From contig JAOUFG010000013.1 in the NCBI GenBank assembly GCA_029858345.1, positions 1-39,600 on the forward strand: a stretch of DNA of 39,600 nt, read 5' to 3'. Positions 1 through 6,704 of the stretch are shown here, piece by piece; within the stretch, counting starts at the first letter, position 1, and each line of letters opens with the position of its first letter. This stretch comes from Phycisphaerae bacterium (GTDB lineage Bacteria > Planctomycetota > Phycisphaerae > Sedimentisphaerales > Anaerohalosphaeraceae). Both the position numbers and the translations under genes were made by a program. The notes below the pieces were generated by a model. The model saw nothing but the letters and a program-made list of their open reading frames with translations, ran no database searches and was not told the DNA's origin.

Positions 1-63
1 GAATATCAGACTGATTCATCGTCGAAGCCGCCTGCACCTGGAAGTGTTTTCAAGAAAATGTAA
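1..63 (+). CDS. 3' end of an unknown gene (partial)
   Basis: Frame 1 is open from the window edge to a TAA at 61-63 and reads as a hydrophilic tail ending SVFKKM. Nothing about its function can be said from 20 residues. A 39-bp element that recurs near the right end of the window begins 6 bases after the stop, and a terminator-like hairpin follows at 284-312. The reading frame could be chance, since it is short. Confidence 0.35.
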   Translation, partial: EYQTDSSSKPPAPGSVFKKM

Positions 64-69
64 AAATAA

Positions 70-108
70 CAAAATGATAACTTGACAAAGGTCGTTCCAT
101 ATCAGCCG
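70..108 (+). repeat. 39-bp exact repeat, left copy (inverted relative to 39460-39498)
   Basis: These 39 bases equal the reverse complement of 39460-39498 with no mismatch. The element contains TTGACA and a TTGAC-N4-GTC core resembling half of a CRP/FNR-type box, and is bounded by TGATA and TATCA. Both copies start a few bases after the stop codon of an upstream reading frame and point the same way relative to it. Here it runs straight into a palindromic repeat rather than into a gene. Confidence 0.85.
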
Positions 109-166
109 GGGGCGTGAGCCCCCGGTAGCAGGGTCTCAGGATATTTAAGCCCTGAGGGGGCGAAAG
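104..166 (+). repeat. Composite palindromic element, copy 1 (forward)
   Basis: The hairpin CCGGGGGC-GTGA-GCCCCCGG (106-125) is followed after a short spacer by the AGCCCTGAGGGGGCGAAAG hairpin. Full copies of this family have a small variable hairpin, a GTTAGCCGG core hairpin and an AAGCCCC/GGGGCGAAAG hairpin. This copy lacks the first hairpin. It forms a head-to-head pair with 174-273. Confidence 0.8.
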
Positions 167-173
167 AAATGAT

Positions 174-273
174 AGCCAACCTGTCGCCCCTCCGGGGCTT
201 GTGTGTTTGAGTGAGCATTCCTTTCCGGAGGTTTACACCTCCGGCTAACAACCTTCCGAGCCTTTGGCTCTGA
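174..273 (-). repeat. Composite palindromic element, copy 2 (inverted)
   Basis: Read on the minus strand it has all three parts in order: GAGCC-aaa-GGCTC hairpin, GGTTGTTAGCCGG core with its dyad, and the AAGCCCC/GGGGCGACAG hairpin. Together with copy 1 it makes a BIME-like inverted pair in the space before hflK. Confidence 0.8.
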
Positions 274-283
274 AATATATTTT

Positions 284-312
284 CCCGGCACTGCCGTTCC
301 GGGCTTTTTTTT
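284..312 (+). terminator. Rho-independent terminator candidate
   Basis: CCCGG and CCGGG arms enclose a loop and are followed by a run of eight T. It would end transcription from the gene cut by the left window edge and isolate hflK from it. Confidence 0.65.
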
Positions 313-376
313 CACGATTTTTTCTGCAACACTCTTCTGTTTTCGGCATCTTTACTATAGGTAATAGCCCGTTTTT

Positions 377-396
377 GGGAATCAATGCGGATTCCC
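377..396. promoter_or_regulatory. 7-bp perfect dyad upstream of hflK
   Basis: GGGAATC and GATTCCC are separated by six bases, just upstream of the predicted hflK promoter. It could be an operator or simply a hairpin; no protein can be assigned. Confidence 0.35.
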
Positions 397-408
397 GATA
401 AAAAAACG

Positions 409-436
409 TTGCCATTTAATCAATAACGATTATAAC
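409..436 (+). promoter_or_regulatory. Predicted sigma70-type promoter of hflKC
   Basis: TTGCCA and TATAAC are separated by 16 bases. The predicted start of transcription lies about 40 bases before the hflK ATG, which has the Shine-Dalgarno AAAGGAAA. Confidence 0.5.
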
Positions 437-484
437 AAACTACAGAAATGGCAATTCAAATTGTTTCAATGAAAGGAAACAATC

Positions 485-1591
485 ATGGCACACACGTTTA
501 ATGTACGAAGGATCAACTCTCCTCAGCAGATCAATCCGATTGTGATCTGGAGGATCATACGATGGGCCGTTATCGCCGTGCTTGTCGTCTATGGGGTCAT
601 GACCTCGCTCTATACGATCGAAACCAATTCCGCCGGCGTGGTCAAGCGGTTCGGCAAGTACAACCGCATCACGGAGCCGGGCATTCATCTAAAACTGCCC
701 TTCGGCATCGAAAAGGCCATTGGGGTTCCCGTCAAGAGCGTGCAGAAAGAAGAATTCGGATTTCGTACCGTCAAAGCCGGTGTTGATTCGCAATACCTTG
801 GCATCGATGAAATTCAGTCCGGCCGGTACAGCCGGGAAGCACTGGTCAATCTCATCCGTGAAAGCGGCGAATCCCGCAGCAGCTCCGGCAATTTACAGAG
901 CTTTGCCAAGGAACTGCTGCAGCGCGAATATATCATGCTGACCGGCGATCTGAACATCGTCGATGTCGAGTGGATCGTGCAGTACAAGATCAAAAACCCG
1001 CGGCAGTACCTGTTTAACGTTCGCAATGCACGTCAGACCATTCGCGATTGCAGTCAGGCGGTCATGCGGCAGCTGGTCGGCAACGGCAGCGTGGATGAGG
1101 CCATCACCATCGGGCGAACCGAATATGAGAAATCCGGCGAAAAAATGCTTCAACAGCTTTTGGATAATTATGAAACGGGTATTCATATTGTGACGGTCAA
1201 GATGCAGTCCTCCAATCCGCCGCAGCGCGTTCGTCCGGCATTTAACGAAGTCAACAAGGCCCTCCAGCAAAAGGAACAGCGCATCAATGAAGCGATGAAG
1301 CAATACAATGAAGTGGTTCCGAAAACGAGAGGACAAGCTCAACGTGTTATCGAAGCAGCCAAAGGATATGCCGCCGAGCGTGTCAATGAGGCACAGGGGG
1401 ATGTGAATAAATTTGAAAAGATCCTGACCGAATATCAAAAGGCCCCGACCATCACCCGACAACGGCTTTATCTGGAAACCATGGGTAAAGTCCTGCCGCA
1501 GATTCCGGAAAAATGGATCATTGAACAGGGCGGCGCCGACGGCGGCATCTTAATGAAACTGGATCTGGATAACGTAACCCCTTCAAAGTGA
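485..1591 (+). CDS. hflK: HflK-like SPFH-domain subunit of the FtsH modulator complex
   Basis: A 368-residue membrane-anchored SPFH/prohibitin-fold protein. One transmembrane helix (about residues 22-42) is followed by the typical TNSAGVVKRFGKYNRITEPG stretch and a long SPFH domain. The C-terminal half is helical and rich in Glu, Lys and Ala (about 255-320), as expected for the coiled coil. In characterised bacteria HflK and HflC form a large cage around the membrane protease FtsH and modulate its access to substrates. The next gene is hflC, whose start overlaps this stop region. ftsH itself is not in the window. The start has AAAGGAAA six bases upstream. Confidence 0.9.
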   Translation: MAHTFNVRRINSPQQINPIVIWRIIRWAVIAVLVVYGVMTSLYTIETNSAGVVKRFGKYNRITEPGIHLKLPFGIEKAIGVPVKSVQKEEFGFRTVKAGVDSQYLGIDEIQSGRYSREALVNLIRESGESRSSSGNLQSFAKELLQREYIMLTGDLNIVDVEWIVQYKIKNPRQYLFNVRNARQTIRDCSQAVMRQLVGNGSVDEAITIGRTEYEKSGEKMLQQLLDNYETGIHIVTVKMQSSNPPQRVRPAFNEVNKALQQKEQRINEAMKQYNEVVPKTRGQAQRVIEAAKGYAAERVNEAQGDVNKFEKILTEYQKAPTITRQRLYLETMGKVLPQIPEKWIIEQGGADGGILMKLDLDNVTPSK

Positions 1592-1599
1592 GGTCAATT

Positions 1600-2673
1600 A
1601 TGGACATATATGAAGATAACAAAACAATACCCGTCAAACATCAAAGTCTTGTTCGGCTGTTAATCGAAGCAGCGATCGTTGTCGTGGCACTTATCACGGT
1701 CGCATCCGTTTATATTGTTGACCAGTCCGAGCAGGCGGTCGTCACCCAGTTCGGCAAGCCCGTTAAGGTGATTATTAACCCCATCGAAGGCGTCAAGGCC
1801 GAAGCTGTCCAGGCCCGGCTCAAGAAAAAGTATAATGATGAAGGGATTACCGTCTCAATGGGGGCGGGACTGCGGTTTAAAATCCCGTTCATCCAGCAGG
1901 TTAACAAGTTTGAGCGGCGGCTGCTTCGCTGGAACGGCTACCCCGAACAAATCCCCACCAAAGATAAAAAATATATCTGGGTCGACAGCACTGCCCGCTG
2001 GTATATCGAGGACCCGCTGCAGTTCATGCGTTCGGTGGAAACAACCGAACAGGCGCTGGCCCGTTTGGACGACATCATCGACTCCTCCACGCGAAACTCA
2101 ATCACCAAGCGCAACCTCATTGAGGTCGTCCGCACGGATAACCGCCCTATGGAAGTCGCTGAAGAAGAGCTGCAGGAAACGACCAAGGTTAGTAAACTGA
2201 CCGAAGGGCGACCCGTGATTGTAAAAGAGATCACTGATACGTCACGCAAATCCTGCGAGGAGTACGGCATTGGTATTCACGAAGGCGGCGTCCTGATCAA
2301 GGGTCTGATCTATGTTGAAACCGTCAAGGCAGAGGTCGAAGGCCGGATGATCGAAGAACGCCTGCGGATCGCCAAGAAATATACGTCGGAAGGCGAAGGC
2401 GAATATGAGCGTATCATGGGAGATAAAGAGCGTGATATACGGACGATCTTGTCGGAATCCTACAAGACGGCCCGCGAAATCGAAGGGGCCGCCGATGCCG
2501 AATCGACCCAGATCTATGCCAATACCTACGAAAAAGACCCCGAGTTCTATCGCTTTATTAAAACACTCGAACTGTATGAAAACTCCATTGGCGGTCAGGA
2601 GACGAAATTGATCCTCGGCACCGACAACCCACTGTTCAAACTCATTAAAGGAGATATCCAAACGCCGGAGTAA
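1600..2673 (+). CDS. hflC: HflC-like SPFH-domain subunit of the FtsH modulator complex
   Basis: A 357-residue partner of HflK: one N-terminal transmembrane helix (about residues 18-40 of this start), then the signature VDQSEQAVVTQFGKP and an SPFH domain. The C-terminal part contains SEGEGEYERIMGDKERD, like the HflC region that precedes the coiled coil. I chose ATG 1600 because GAGGT lies five bases before it; a GTG at 1588 overlapping the hflK stop is the alternative. The about 20-residue segment VKAEAVQARLKKKYNDEGIT between the first SPFH strands is longer than in the E. coli protein as I remember it. Confidence 0.9.
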   Translation: MDIYEDNKTIPVKHQSLVRLLIEAAIVVVALITVASVYIVDQSEQAVVTQFGKPVKVIINPIEGVKAEAVQARLKKKYNDEGITVSMGAGLRFKIPFIQQVNKFERRLLRWNGYPEQIPTKDKKYIWVDSTARWYIEDPLQFMRSVETTEQALARLDDIIDSSTRNSITKRNLIEVVRTDNRPMEVAEEELQETTKVSKLTEGRPVIVKEITDTSRKSCEEYGIGIHEGGVLIKGLIYVETVKAEVEGRMIEERLRIAKKYTSEGEGEYERIMGDKERDIRTILSESYKTAREIEGAADAESTQIYANTYEKDPEFYRFIKTLELYENSIGGQETKLILGTDNPLFKLIKGDIQTPE

Positions 2674-2794
2674 ACCGACGAGTAATGCCCTTCAGGGTAA
2701 TATCCCGATAAATCTGGATCCGCGGGAACGACTTTAATGCACTTCGAAAAAGACATTGCCGCGCAATAAACGCTGTTTTTTAGGGAAATGGGGA

Positions 2795-3784
2795 TTATGC
2801 CTGATTAGAGAAGATCGGGTTCATCTCCGCGGCCCATTTTTTGAGCTTTTCCATCTGTCGTTCGGTAACCGGTTTCATGTCGGTCGCCAGGTCCAGGGCC
2901 ATCCGAAACAGCCGCACATCCCCCGGCGGAATCGCCGCAGTCACCGGCTGACTGAGTGTAAACGCCATCGCCAGTTTGGCCTCATCGAGATCGGTAATCG
3001 GCTGATACCAGCACTTGGGATACTCCTGTCGAACGGGATCGTCTTTCGGCGCCCGCTGCCGCGCGAATATCTTCAGGGCCAGGATCGCCATCTCTTTTTG
3101 ACGGGCAATTTCAATGACCTCGGGACTGAATTCGCCTTTGAGGTAGCCGGCGAAATTCACCGGGAACAATGTGGAGTCAAAATCAAACCGGTCCATCGCC
3201 GCTAATGCTGCCGCGTGAGAATGCGCCGAGAAACCCAGATACCGAATGCGGCCGTTTTTCTTTTCCTCGATCAGCAGTTTCATCGCGCCGTCGTCGGCAA
3301 ACGCAGCGTCCACGTCCTTGGCCACGTCGGTGATGGCGTGAAGCTGGTAGAGGTCGAAATGGTCGGTCTTGAGACGTTTCAGCGAGGCCTCGAATTCTTC
3401 TTTCGCTCCGGCGTAGGTGCGCTCGGTTGTCTTGCAGGCCAGAAAGACCTTCTCGCGATACGGCTGCAGCGCCGGCCCCAACTTGGTTTCGGCTTCGGTC
3501 TTGCCGTAAGACGGGGCGACGTCATAATAATTCACGCCGCGTTCAAAGGCCTCGGCAACAATCCGATTGACCTGTTCCTGTTCGTGACCCATCACGACAA
3601 TGCCCCCGAACCCGATCACGGAAAGCATGATGTCGGTTTTGCCGTATTTACGTTTGGGGATAAATCCCGGCCGATGTTCCGTAGGAAGCGGGGGATTGTT
3701 GGGATCGGCAAAAAGATTGAGATTGCTCATGGTCATCAGTCCCGTCGTCAGTACTCCGCGTTTTAAAAATTCACGTCGCTGCAT
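2795..3784 (-). CDS. Exported aldo/keto reductase with a twin-arginine signal
   Basis: A 329-residue aldo/keto reductase (TIM barrel, NADPH-dependent carbonyl reduction). The N-terminus MQRREFLKRGVLTTGLMTMS is a Tat-type signal, so the folded cofactor-bound enzyme is probably exported, as in many planctomycete oxidoreductases. The catalytic tetrad is visible: Asp in YYDVAPSYG, Tyr in the same stretch, Lys in LACKTTE and His in YQLHAI. The start at 3784 is fixed by AGGAGG six bases upstream; a longer frame to 3814 lacks a good site. Substrate unknown. It converges with hflC; 2674-2794 holds no clear gene or terminator. Confidence 0.85.
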   Translation of the reverse strand: MQRREFLKRGVLTTGLMTMSNLNLFADPNNPPLPTEHRPGFIPKRKYGKTDIMLSVIGFGGIVVMGHEQEQVNRIVAEAFERGVNYYDVAPSYGKTEAETKLGPALQPYREKVFLACKTTERTYAGAKEEFEASLKRLKTDHFDLYQLHAITDVAKDVDAAFADDGAMKLLIEEKKNGRIRYLGFSAHSHAAALAAMDRFDFDSTLFPVNFAGYLKGEFSPEVIEIARQKEMAILALKIFARQRAPKDDPVRQEYPKCWYQPITDLDEAKLAMAFTLSQPVTAAIPPGDVRLFRMALDLATDMKPVTERQMEKLKKWAAEMNPIFSNQA

Positions 3785-4053
3785 GGTTGGCCTCCTGACT
3801 TCAAAAAGATTCACTGTATCGCACTATTGTACTGTGTCGTGCTGCCAAGGTAAAGCAGCTTTTAAAAGGACAACAAGACCTTAAAGACAATTATACTGAT
3901 CACGATTGAAGTTGCCCATTTCTGCGAGGCTATGTAGAGTTGCTACCGTAAGTCATGGCTTGCGTGCGGGAATTTATTACCCTGAAGGGTATAAATGCCG
4001 GCATTCTTTGTCTATTACATCGAACTACGCCATTTATCGGCGGCAGTGTCAAT
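3785..4053. other. Intergenic stretch without a recognisable gene
   Basis: About 270 bases between the reductase start and the cold-shock terminator. Short open frames here have no ribosome site or recognisable protein. It should hold the promoter of the reductase; I could not place it with confidence. Confidence 0.5.
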
Positions 4054-4085
4054 AAAAAAAGCCCCTCGTTTTCACAAGGGGCTTT
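4054..4085 (-). terminator. Rho-independent terminator of the cold-shock gene
   Basis: On the minus strand GCCCCTT and the complementary GAGGGGC arms form a strong stem followed by seven T. It lies 30 bases after the csp stop. Confidence 0.85.
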
Positions 4086-4114
4086 CTGAGTTCAACCAAA
4101 CAACTGCTATACCA

Positions 4115-4318
4115 TTAGCAAGGTTTGACGGCTGTTGCGCACGGGCCTTTTTTGCCTTCGCCAACTTCGAACTCGACAGACTGGCCTTCTGCCAAAGAGG
4201 CATAGCCCTGCGAGACGATCTCGGAGTGATGGACAAACAGATCGTCGCCACCGTCATCCGGGCAAATAAAACCAAAACCTTTGCTGTCATTGAACCATTT
4301 TACTTTACCTGTACTCAT
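4115..4318 (-). CDS. Cold-shock protein (CspA family)
   Basis: A 67-residue single cold-shock domain, the usual length. The RNA-binding motifs KGFGFI (RNP1) and DLFVHHS (RNP2) are intact, preceded by the canonical [14 protein letters not shown] start. Such proteins bind single-stranded RNA and DNA and melt mRNA secondary structure. GGGAG lies eight bases upstream of the ATG. The 5' leader folds into a small GC hairpin touching this ribosome site, and a strong terminator follows. The neighbouring upstream gene encodes an RRM protein, another RNA chaperone type. Confidence 0.95.
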   Translation of the reverse strand: MSTGKVKWFNDSKGFGFICPDDGGDDLFVHHSEIVSQGYASLAEGQSVEFEVGEGKKGPCATAVKPC

Positions 4319-4326
4319 TTTTACTA

Positions 4327-4347
4327 CTCCCGGCCCGTTATGGGGCC
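4327..4347 (-). promoter_or_regulatory. Hairpin abutting the csp ribosome binding site
   Basis: On the minus strand GGCCC-CATAAC-GGGCC (4347 to 4332) is directly followed by the Shine-Dalgarno GGGAG. A hairpin stacked against the ribosome site fits the long structured leaders known for cold-shock mRNAs, but its role here is inference. Confidence 0.45.
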
Positions 4348-4487
4348 TAACTCAAAAATCCCTTTCCTAACTATTTGAGAGCGCCGGTCCAAAGGGACCC
4401 AAAAACCAACGCTCGCTGACACTGCGGCCCCGTCATCAACGCGATGACAATCGCCGCCGTGCTGTATGCTCATCTGCACCGCGATGC

Positions 4488-4874
4488 TTAGTACCGGTTT
4501 CCGCCGCCCCGGCTGCCGCCGTCACGTCCACCGCCACGGCTTCCGCCGCGGTTTCCGCCGCCATAGCCGCCACCAAATCGACGTCCGCCACCGCCGCCGC
4601 CACCGAAACCGCCTCTGCCACCGCTGCGGGCGGGGCGCTCCTTGGCCTGATCGACCTTTAATTCACGGCCCATAAATTCTTTGCCGTTCATTTCCTTGAT
4701 CGCGGCCTGGCCTTCACTGACTTCGGCCATCTCGACAAAACCAAATCCTTTGGACTGGCCCGTCTGTCTGTCCGTGAGAAGATTGACGGATTTCACTTCG
4801 CCAAACTCACTGAACGCCTGCCGTAAGTCATCTTCGGCTACATCATACGATAAATTACCAACATAAATCTTCAT
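4488..4874 (-). CDS. RRM-domain RNA-binding protein with glycine/arginine-rich tail
   Basis: A 128-residue protein with one RNA recognition motif (residues 1-80): KIYVGNLSY is RNP2 and KGFGFVEM is RNP1. The rest is a low-complexity tail of GGR, GGGGG and RGG repeats ending NRY. This is the layout of the small Rbp proteins of cyanobacteria and other bacteria, often cold-inducible RNA chaperones. The ATG at 4874 has AAGGA eight bases upstream; an upstream ATG at 4901 has no such site. It points toward csp 169 bases downstream, so the two may be co-regulated. Confidence 0.9.
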   Translation of the reverse strand: MKIYVGNLSYDVAEDDLRQAFSEFGEVKSVNLLTDRQTGQSKGFGFVEMAEVSEGQAAIKEMNGKEFMGRELKVDQAKERPARSGGRGGFGGGGGGGRRFGGGYGGGNRGGSRGGGRDGGSRGGGNRY

Positions 4875-5197
4875 ACTTGTCCTTTCCGGAAATTGCATCA
4901 TTAAAACACGATAGGGTTAGGTGCGGGAAAAATTATCGGTTATCTGAGCACACGATGCGCCCTGACCAGTAAGAACGCCTGTTCCGATACCGGTTTCAAG
5001 AAAATGCTTTCCGTCAGACAAGACACCATCAATTCTCAACGCACTATACATTTTATCAAAGAAAGAGAAATGACGGCATTAGATGGAAGGTTGTCTTTGA
5101 GGTTTACCTGCACTCGCTAATACTCAATAACTTAACGACTTAAGCTATCATTCCAATATGAGGGGCATTATCCCACGTCGGGCCGACCAATGCAAGC
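4875..5197. other. Leader/intergenic region of the RRM gene
   Basis: About 320 bases with no plausible gene. It must contain the RRM gene promoter and probably a long 5' leader, as in cold-shock genes. I could not mark the promoter reliably. Confidence 0.4.
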
Positions 5198-5228
5198 ATA
5201 TTCTTTTCCGGACCGAAAGAATATTTTT
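5198..5228. terminator. Hairpin next to tRNA-Val
   Basis: Perfect 9-bp arms ATATTCTTT and AAAGAATAT around a nine-base loop. It lies downstream of the tRNA on the minus strand, but the T run is on the plus strand, so whether it terminates the tRNA transcript is uncertain. Confidence 0.4.
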
Positions 5229-5245
5229 ACCTCCGGCCGGCCAAC

Positions 5246-5319
5246 TGGGCGATACGGGACTCGAACCTGTGACCTCACGGGTGTGATCCGTGCGCTCTAA
5301 CCAACTGAGCTAATCGCCC
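5246..5319 (-). tRNA. tRNA-Val (anticodon CAC)
   Basis: On the minus strand the acceptor stem GGGCGAT pairs with ATCGCCC. The D arm GCTC/GAGC, anticodon stem CACGG/CCGTG and T arm with GGTTCGAGTCC are all intact. The anticodon loop ATCACAC gives CAC, reading GUG. The discriminator is A. CCA is not encoded and must be added. Confidence 0.95.
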
Positions 5320-5414
5320 TTGGAATAGCGATTTAACCGCGCAGCCGCAGTGCTGTCAAGTCTATTTCGGCCCCGGCGACGGCCCCCTGCCGCAACGAAA
5401 AAAAAACAGGCCGT

Positions 5415-5429
5415 GCCGATAATATCGGC
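5415..5429. promoter_or_regulatory. 15-bp perfect palindrome
   Basis: GCCGATA-A-TATCGGC lies between the tRNA and the promoter of the coiled-coil gene. It may be an operator or part of a small hairpin; its function is not known. Confidence 0.3.
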
Positions 5430-5506
5430 GTTTTCGGACAGCTATGCGGTCCTTTTTTCAAAAAACACCCCGATTTCCGGAATTTTTAACTAAAACGCAG
5501 CTTTTT

Positions 5507-5515
5507 TGCTATAAT
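5507..5515 (+). promoter_or_regulatory. Extended -10 promoter of the coiled-coil gene
   Basis: TG-C-TATAAT is a perfect extended -10 element without a good -35, which such promoters do not need. It implies a leader of about 150 bases before the gene at 5673. Confidence 0.5.
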
Positions 5516-5672
5516 GCAGATATAAGCTTCGGGGGAAACAAGGCATATAAGAGCAACGTAAGGCCGTTTTCAGGTATGAAAACGAGGAAAAAATCACGGA
5601 TGTCCAATTTTATGAAAAGGGTGTGTTTATACCGGCTTCGGAGAACAACATTATTATTAAGGGGTGATGAAA

Positions 5673-5936
5673 ATGGACGATGTGAACTTCCGCGAAAAAC
5701 TATTCGAACTTCTCAAGGACATTGACGGCGTAACGACACCGGAAAAATCCAAGGTCATCCAACTAACCAAAAAGACCCGTCAAGGTCAGGATATGCTCCA
5801 GCAAAAGCTCAGCAATCTTCAGCAATCCCTGGACTCGCTGCGGCTGGGGCTCAAGTACCTGATCTTTGATCTGGAAGCCACCCGGCGCGAAAACAACGAT
5901 TTGCGAAAACGACTCGATGGGAACCCGCCGCGCTAA
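5673..5936 (+). CDS. Small coiled-coil protein of unknown function
   Basis: 87 residues, cytoplasmic, strongly helical. From about residue 33 on, heptad-like Leu spacing (MLQQKLSNLQQSLDSLRLGL) suggests a coiled coil. No catalytic motif is visible. The start at 5673 is set by an almost complete anti-Shine-Dalgarno complement (TAAGGGGTGAT at 5658-5668) ending four bases before it. The GTG at 5664 and ATG at 5667 lie inside that site and are unlikely starts. A strong terminator follows at 6033. It appears to be a single-gene unit. Confidence 0.7.
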   Translation: MDDVNFREKLFELLKDIDGVTTPEKSKVIQLTKKTRQGQDMLQQKLSNLQQSLDSLRLGLKYLIFDLEATRRENNDLRKRLDGNPPR

Positions 5937-6032
5937 TCAGGTATCGCAGCAAGATTATCCAATGATGAATTCCAGAGAAACAAGGAACAAAAATATCCCT
6001 TAACCTCTCTTGTCTCCTTTGGAAAAAATACA

Positions 6033-6070
6033 GAGGCCGTGATCTCCCGCGTCACGGTCTCTACTTTTTT
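6033..6070 (+). terminator. Rho-independent terminator
   Basis: A 10-bp stem, GAGGCCGTGA against TCACGGTCTC with one G-T pair, is followed by TACTTTTTT. It closes the coiled-coil gene unit. Confidence 0.85.
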
Positions 6071-6217
6071 GCGCCATCAAGGCTTTCTTCTGTCCGAAAG
6101 TTCGGGTATAATCCGGTACCGTACCCACTGTGCGAATAACCGTTTTAGCCGAAAAGGATTCGAGGCAGTACACTTGGTGCGTTTTTATGATGAATAAACT
6201 TTGAAAAGGAGATGGTC

Positions 6218-6484
6218 ATGCCGCTGTCACAACACATTATTCTGGGCGTTCACATTACCGACCGCATTCACCACGTCGACCCGGTCCAGCACCTGCTGAC
6301 CGAGTACGGCTGCAGCATCCGAACGCGACTGGGCCTGCACGAAGCCGATGCCGGTTTTTGCTCGCCCAACGGACTGCTTTTGCTGGAAATGACGGATGAT
6401 GAAACCAAGGCGACCGAACTGATGGACAAACTCAACGCCGTCGAAGGCGTCGAAGTCAAAAAAATGGCCTTCGACCACCCGTAA
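6218..6484 (+). CDS. Small ACT/ferredoxin-fold regulator, TM1266 (iron-only hydrogenase regulator) type
   Basis: 88 residues resembling the compact ACT-like proteins annotated as iron-only hydrogenase system regulators: an N-terminal strand (HIILGVHITDR), a helix, the TRLGLHE turn, and a C-terminal strand after VEGVEVKKMAF. Family members often sit beside [FeFe] hydrogenase genes; none is present here, so the ligand and role are open. ATG 6218 is preferred over ATG 6212 because AAGGAG ends six bases before it and zero bases before 6212. The stop runs directly into a palindromic repeat. Confidence 0.55.
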   Translation: MPLSQHIILGVHITDRIHHVDPVQHLLTEYGCSIRTRLGLHEADAGFCSPNGLLLLEMTDDETKATELMDKLNAVEGVEVKKMAFDHP

Positions 6485-6576
6485 CCCCGAAGGGGTGAAA
6501 GGTTATTAGCCGGGCGGCGTAAGCCCCCGGAAATAGATTTGAATAAATCAACAAGCCCTGGAAGGGCGACAGAAAG
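6484..6576 (+). repeat. Composite palindromic element, copy 3 (forward)
   Basis: ACCCCGAAGGGGT hairpin, GGTTATTAGCCGGGCGGCG core with its dyad, then AAGCCCTGGAAGGGCGACAG. Its first base is the last base of the preceding stop codon. Confidence 0.8.
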
Positions 6577-6645
6577 CATCTTTCGCCCCCTTGGGGCTTC
6601 GCCTCATATTCGATCCCCAAACCGGAGGCTCACGCCCCGGTTAAC
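6577..6645 (-). repeat. Composite palindromic element, copy 4 (inverted)
   Basis: The reverse complement contains the GTTAACCGGGGCGTGAGCC core and an AAGCCCC...GGGGGCGAAAG hairpin. It pairs head to head with copy 3. Confidence 0.75.
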
Positions 6646-6648
6646 TCA

Positions 6649-6704
6649 CCTGATCACTGATTACTATTGACTGTTGACTGATCACTGCTAACTGATCACT
6701 GAAC
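6649..6704 (-). repeat. Degenerate heptamer tandem repeat (CAGTNAN)n
   Basis: On the minus strand seven consecutive 7-base units fit CAGTNAN or one mismatch of it: CAGTGAT, CAGTTAG, CAGTGAT, CAGTCAA, CAGTCAA, TAGTAAT, CAGTGAT. The first unit supplies the TGA stop of the gene upstream. A related array lies inside addB at 16264-16301. Confidence 0.75.

Noticed and set aside
104-273. Possible CRISPR or phage attachment structure
   Set aside because: The repeats are inverted hairpin elements without regular spacers or an integrase.
5198-5228. Firm terminator for tRNA-Val
   Set aside because: The stem is perfect but the T run is on the wrong strand for the tRNA, so I list it only as a hairpin with low confidence.
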